Part shown: one piece after another, positions 60,300-64,000 of the stretch
Layout: each line of letters starts with the position of its first letter
How positions within the stretch are numbered: the stretch's first letter is position 1
Source of the DNA: Agapanthus africanus
Taxonomy: Eukaryota; Streptophyta; Magnoliopsida; Asparagales; Amaryllidaceae
DNA: 64,000 bases
Assembly (NCBI GenBank): GCA_030015575.1
Contig: JASDDO010000006.1
Span: forward strand, 323,316,361-323,380,360
Direction of reading: 5' to 3'
Position numbers and translations under genes: made by a program
Notes under the pieces: model-generated
What the model saw: the letters and a program-made list of their open reading frames with translations, nothing else
Database searches by the model: none
What the model was told of the DNA's origin: nothing

Positions 60300-60640
60300 A
60301 TTTTTATTTTTCTAAGTGTGGGCAAACTGGTGCCCCCCTTCACCTTGGAGACAAGGTAACGTGAGTCGAGCGAATATTAGGTTTATTCTTCCAAGTGTAG
60401 GTAGACTGGTGTCCCCTTCACCCTGAAGATGAGGTAACATGAGTCGAGCGAACACTAGGCAAACCCAGTAAGAACTTTCCAAGTCTATATAGCTCGGTAT
60501 CCCCCTGGAAACTCTGCAAAGCTTGGTATTATCCTATCTAGATAGATCTGTGTCCTCTATTCACCTCGGAGATGAGGTAATGTGAGCGGAACGAGAGTTG
60601 GACCAGAAATCATCATTATAGGCGAGCTTTCCTTACTTGG
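60300..60640 (+). repeat. ~105-bp imperfect repeats after antisense ORF
   Basis: Three copies of a block with ggtagactggtgtcccc...gaggtaa.rtgag.cgagcga lie at about 60313, 60393 and 60545; a fourth lies after the other ORF at about 62150. Confidence 0.75.
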
Positions 60641-60709
60641 GATATGCAGGAGTCTATCTAGTTCAAGCATGCGTGTAAGGTAGGAGTCTACCTGACACCC
60701 TGTCTTAGG

Positions 60710-61145
60710 ATTCACAGCCCAGGCCGAGCAGGAATCTACTTACTGTGAATTGGCCGGACAGGAAGCTGCCCAACGGCCTCGTGAGAGGGTTTCAAATCCA
60801 TAGTTCGGACCGGACAGGAATCTGCTCGCTATGGATGAGTGTGCCTTGGGGATGAGTAGGAATCTACCTGCACGTGGATTTAGGATTCATGGCTTAGGTT
60901 GAGCGGGAATCCATTCGCTGTGAATTGGCCAGGCAAGAATCTGCCCAGCGGCCTCGTGAAAGGGATTCGGATCCATAGATCGGGCCGAGCAGGAATCTGC
61001 TCGCTATGGATAGACCTGCCTCGGGGATGAGCAGAACTCTACCCGCATAAGAACTTGGGATTCAAAGCTTAGGTCGAGCGGGAATCCACTCGCTGTGAAT
61101 AGGCCGGGCAGGAAGCTGCTCAACGGTCTCGTGAGAGGGTTTCGG
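60710..61145 (+). repeat. 175-bp tandem repeats with nested hairpins
   Basis: Units start attcacag (60710), attcatgg (60885) and attcaaag (61060). Each unit has successive stem-loops around a shared aggaatctgctc core: an attcacag/ctgtgaat stem, a ggccg/cggcc stem and an atccatag/ctatggat stem. Tandem repeats in this region are a known feature of Tat/Ogre 3' untranslated regions. Confidence 0.85.
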
Positions 61146-61400
61146 ATCTATGGAAGGTCGGATCACCGTGACATGGACATTTGCGCTTCCTCGATTCACG
61201 GGGCCACATGGCGTCTGGCAAGTATCCTAGAATCCACACATATCTTCTGGTAGTGTCGTTGGATCAGCCTGGATTCACAGAAAGGATGGCAGCCAATGAC
61301 CGGAAGCCTCGTGGCGACGCCTCATCCGATGGATGCGAGGCTCTGTAATTGGTGTCTTGGTGGGAATGAATCTCGACCGTAAGGGAATTTTTGCTGAGGT

Positions 61401-61408
61401 TATAAATA
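61401..61408 (+). promoter_or_regulatory. TATA box of second antisense ORF
   Basis: The sequence tataaata lies 122 bp before the ATG, in a context similar to 34394 (a short G-rich leader, then tcacttgt/tcatttgc and ttttgttg/ttttagttg). Confidence 0.6.
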
Positions 61409-61522
61409 GTGGGGTCTCAGCCTCCTTTCAGGCACTTCCACTCATTTGCTTTTAGTTGTCTTACACTTGCTCCGCTCTTCCCCTAGTTCTCCTTCTAACC
61501 TTCGTAATCGATTCATTTTCCG

Positions 61523-62019
61523 ATGGCTGGCAACACGTACAACATTTGAGAGAATGTCTCTCGGGACGACGTCTACTATTACAACCATGATGGCTCTGTT
61601 GACACATACGAGACTGTAATGGGCCGGCTGCAACACCATTATGGGCGATTGCTTCCACGCCGATCTTCTCTCTTGCGTGTGCTTGTCCACATGATATGGA
61701 GGTCCTCCCCTGGCCTTTTTAGGGCGTTGTCTCAACAAGCGCTGGACGAAACCGTCGATAAGATGTGCACAGCCCATAAGTGGAGCCTGATTTCGAAGAG
61801 CGGACGAGATCGCTCGATAGATCTCTTGCGCCGATCTTTCCAATAGAGATTGATCATAGCTTCATACGCGACGGCGGGAGTCCCCGACGGCACCATAGAT
61901 ACTCGGGTCCTCGACATAGGCAGAGGGAGCGATGGGATGCTGCCTGGGATCATCTGGCCGACCTTTGCTTCGAGTACCATGACCAATGTGTTCAAGAGCC
62001 TTTCCCGTCTTTGTTGTAA
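61523..62019 (+). pseudogene. Second antisense ORF, broken homologue of 22042 ORF
   Basis: The ATG at 61523 opens MAGNTYNI, then a stop at about 61547. The frame reopens through GRLLPRRSSLLRVLVHMIW and SLISKSGRDRSIDLLRRSFQ to a second stop at about 61844. A frameshift then leads to RQRERWDAAWDHLADLCFEYHDQC, ending at 62019. These blocks match the 164-aa ORF at 22042 in the same order. It lies between two repeat arrays and antisense to the Tat integrase that ends at 62488, the position known for the antisense ORF of Tat elements. Function unknown. Confidence 0.75.
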
Positions 62020-62039
62020 TTGTTAAGCCACATGCAATC

Positions 62040-62480
62040 CCCTAGACACTTTTGTAAGGCTGAGGTGCCGATAATACCTTTTATTAATGAATTTTTCTTT
62101 GCTCAGAATGTCAAAATATCGAAAATTTTCGTTTCTGTTTTCCAAGTATAGGTAGATCGGTGCCCCTCCTTCACCCCGGAGTTGAGGTAAGATGAGCGGA
62201 GCGAGATTTAGATTGGCTACTTACAGGTGCACCCGCGTTTTATTTACCTAAGTAAAAGGCCGGCCTGGGATACTTTCCTTGCCTCCGAGCTGGGCTGGAA
62301 ACAGCCTGTGGGCTCGTGAGAGGGCTTCAGACCCTCAGTTAGGTCTGGCAGGAAATTACCCATTATGAATGGGCACGACGGGCAAGAGGCTGCTCGCCAG
62401 CCTTGCATGGTGTCTTAGTTTGGAATCGAGAGAAACGGTCCGGATTGCAGAGAAGTAAGAATCTTTATTATTAAAGGGAG
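62040..62480. other. 3' flank of antisense ORF with repeats
   Basis: 62060-62210 resembles 60205-60400: gctgagg.gc..ataatacctt, then ttaatgaa, then the ggtgcccc...gaggtaa repeat. A hairpin with a ggctg-gaaa-cagcc stem lies near 62311. No coding region is seen. Confidence 0.6.
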
Positions 62481-62487
62481 TACAAGT

Positions 62488-63430
62488 TTAACAATACAAT
62501 TTAAGTGTTTCTGCATTATCTGGCCGTGAAAGGTTATGTTCCAAGGAATCTTGGAGATGGTATGCTCCTCCGGGCAATACCTTGGTCTTGAGGAAGAGGC
62601 CTTCCCACTTCGGGGAGAACTTGTGCAGCTTCCCTTAGTCCTCGAATTTATTGCGTCGGATGACTATGTCTCCTTATTTGAATGCTCGGTGTTTGACCCA
62701 AGTCTTGTAGTACCGGACGGTCTGTTGGTTATATGTGGCCATCCTTATTTGTGTCCGGTCTCTCTTCTCCAACAGGATGTCCAGGTTGCTTCGAAGGGCC
62801 AAGATGTTGGGTTCGTCGTCGAAGTGTTCGACCCGGTAACTGGGTAGACTGATTTCTTTGGGGACCATTGACTTGGTGCTATAACAGAGACTGAATGGTG
62901 TCTCCCCTGTGGGTGTATTCCATGACGTTCACAATTCCCAGAGTACCCAAGGTTGTTCTTCGACCCATCCACCTTGTCTTCCTTCCAGGCGGGCTCTGAA
63001 CCCCCGGATGACACCTCAGTTTGCTATCTCGGCCTGCCCATTGCACTGGGGATAAGCGACCGTCGAGAGCTTCATCAGTATATGGTAATCATTGCAGAGC
63101 TTTCTGACTTTGTCGTTCTCAAAGTTGGTTCCATGGTCTGTGATGGTGCACCTCGGAATTCCAAACCTTGCAATTATATTGTTTTGCAGGAACTTCATTA
63201 TGGAGGCGGTATTTGGATTTCTGATCGGTGTGTCTTCGATCAATTTTGTAAAGTAATCAATGACGACGAGGATATACTTATGTCCCCCTGTGCCTGTAGG
63301 GAGCTACCCGATCATGTCCATTCTCCACTGGGCGAATGGCCAAGGGGAGCTCAACGGCGTCAGCTTGCGGGCCCATTTGAGCTTAGGCTCAGCTTGTTGA
63401 AGACTAAGTTGGCAGACTTGGACGACCCAT
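62488..63430 (-). pseudogene. pol: Tat-type Ty3/gypsy integrase, C-terminal end of pol
   Basis: On the minus strand: SPWPFAQWRMDMIG, then ILVVIDYFTKLIEDTPI (first Asp), FGIPRCTITDHGTNFEND (second Asp), AYPQCNGQAEIAN (Glu), then the integrase tail PSYRVEHFDDE and WEGLFLKTKVLPGGAYHLQ, ending at TAA 62488. The wording around the catalytic core fits the Tat/Athila branch and there is no chromodomain. Stops occur between the blocks (for example after MDMIG and after the AEIAN block), so the gene is dead. RT and the remaining pol should lie right of the window. Confidence 0.82.
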
Positions 63431-64000
63431 GGAGAGGGGCCGTGGTGGTTGCAAGTCGATCGAAGGCCGACTTCTTGTGAGCTTCCTGTGGTGGCACTGG
63501 GCCGCTGAAGCTTGCTGGCGAGAGCATAGTCCCGAAGAAAAATCTAGTGATGGCTTGAGTCACCTGCCCCACCGGCATTGAAAAGATGGAGGCCACATTG
63601 GGCCCATATATCACTCATCCAGTTGGGACGGAGCGGGAGTTGCTGTTGCAGTTTGTGCAGCTGGAAGCCATTGATTTTATCTTACATACACACAGCGTTC
63701 AAGAACTGCAGACTTTCTACGTAACTCCCAGGCGAAGAGGTGAAAAAGAGATCCTCTTCTACCAATCTACGGAAAATAAAGTAGAAAAATAAGTCTGGCA
63801 TGGTGCCAATTTTCCACTCGACGGGCTTCAACCAATCCGTCTGCCAAGAAACAACGCTGAGGGATTGAAAAGGCTGTTAAGATGCCAAGGTGTACCCCTC
63901 GAACAAACTGTTCGACAAGCCCAATTCTATAAAAAGATTTGGGATATTCCCGGGACTCAACGAAAGATGTCCAATGGAAAAATGGAGACAACCGGGTTCG
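63431..64000. other. Unassigned; probably degenerate Tat pol
   Basis: By position this should hold the RNase H to integrase-finger region on the minus strand. I see only a weak CQ..LQQA pattern near 63400 and no reliable RNase H motif; short frames on both strands have no recognisable domain. Confidence 0.3.

Noticed and set aside
62953-63480. 175-codon plus-strand frame
   Set aside because: It is the antisense shadow of the Tat integrase on the minus strand, where D-D-E motifs are clear.

Overview
The window looks like a gene-poor, repeat-packed segment of a flowering-plant nuclear genome, probably a eudicot. Nearly everything I can classify is LTR-retrotransposon, with Ty3/gypsy chromovirus, Ty3/gypsy Tat-type and Ty1/copia elements nested in each other. 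I see no convincing single-copy host gene, no functional tRNA or rRNA gene, and nothing prokaryotic. Boundaries rest on TG...CA ends, 5-bp target-site duplications (TSDs), primer-binding and polypurine sites, and recognisable gag, PR, RT, RH and IN motifs. All comparisons were made by eye.

Left block (1-19070). A decayed plus-strand copia element (RT to 3' LTR, 1-61 and 11318-14365) is split by a minus-strand gag-only chromovirus (62-11317, TSD CGCAC). The 3' LTR of that chromovirus is itself split by a 3.17-kb solo LTR (2016-5187, TSD TCGGG). Two related chromovirus LTR pieces then lie in inverted orientation, 14366-16860 (minus) and 16861-19070 (plus).

Middle block (19071-34195). An unclassified, repeat-rich unit has seven CACGTG G-boxes, a TATA box, a 5'-UTR intron and an intact 164-codon ORF (22042-22536). 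Arrays of hairpins and tandem repeats follow. A plus-strand chromovirus comes next (25145-34195), of the same family as the gag-only element. It has lost part of RNase H and most of integrase, and its 3' LTR is truncated. Both members of this family carry a 69-bp spliceosomal-type intron inside gag.

Right block (34196-64000). This is the 3' part of a minus-strand Tat-type element. Its integrase lies at 62488-63430 and continues out of the window. It carries plus-strand (antisense) spliced ORFs. One resembles the 'putative gypsy-type transposon' (Transposase_28) family and has been cut into four pieces (34537-60226) by three insertions: a full minus-strand Tekay-like chromovirus (35324-46217, TSD CTTTA), a copia solo LTR (46495-48865, TSD CTTTC/CCTTC) and a full minus-strand copia element (49351-59719, TSD AAGGA, two LTRs of exactly 2210 bp). 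A second antisense ORF (61523-62019) is a broken homologue of the ORF at 22042.

All pol genes here are visibly dead through nonsense codons, a frameshift, altered catalytic residues or deletion. The near-identical LTRs around a decayed copia interior, and the clean TSDs around the gag-only element, suggest that defective copies were moved in trans. The most unusual signals are the gag introns, a tRNA-spaced A-box/B-box pair kept in the chromovirus LTRs, and arrays of hairpins whose arms change while staying complementary.
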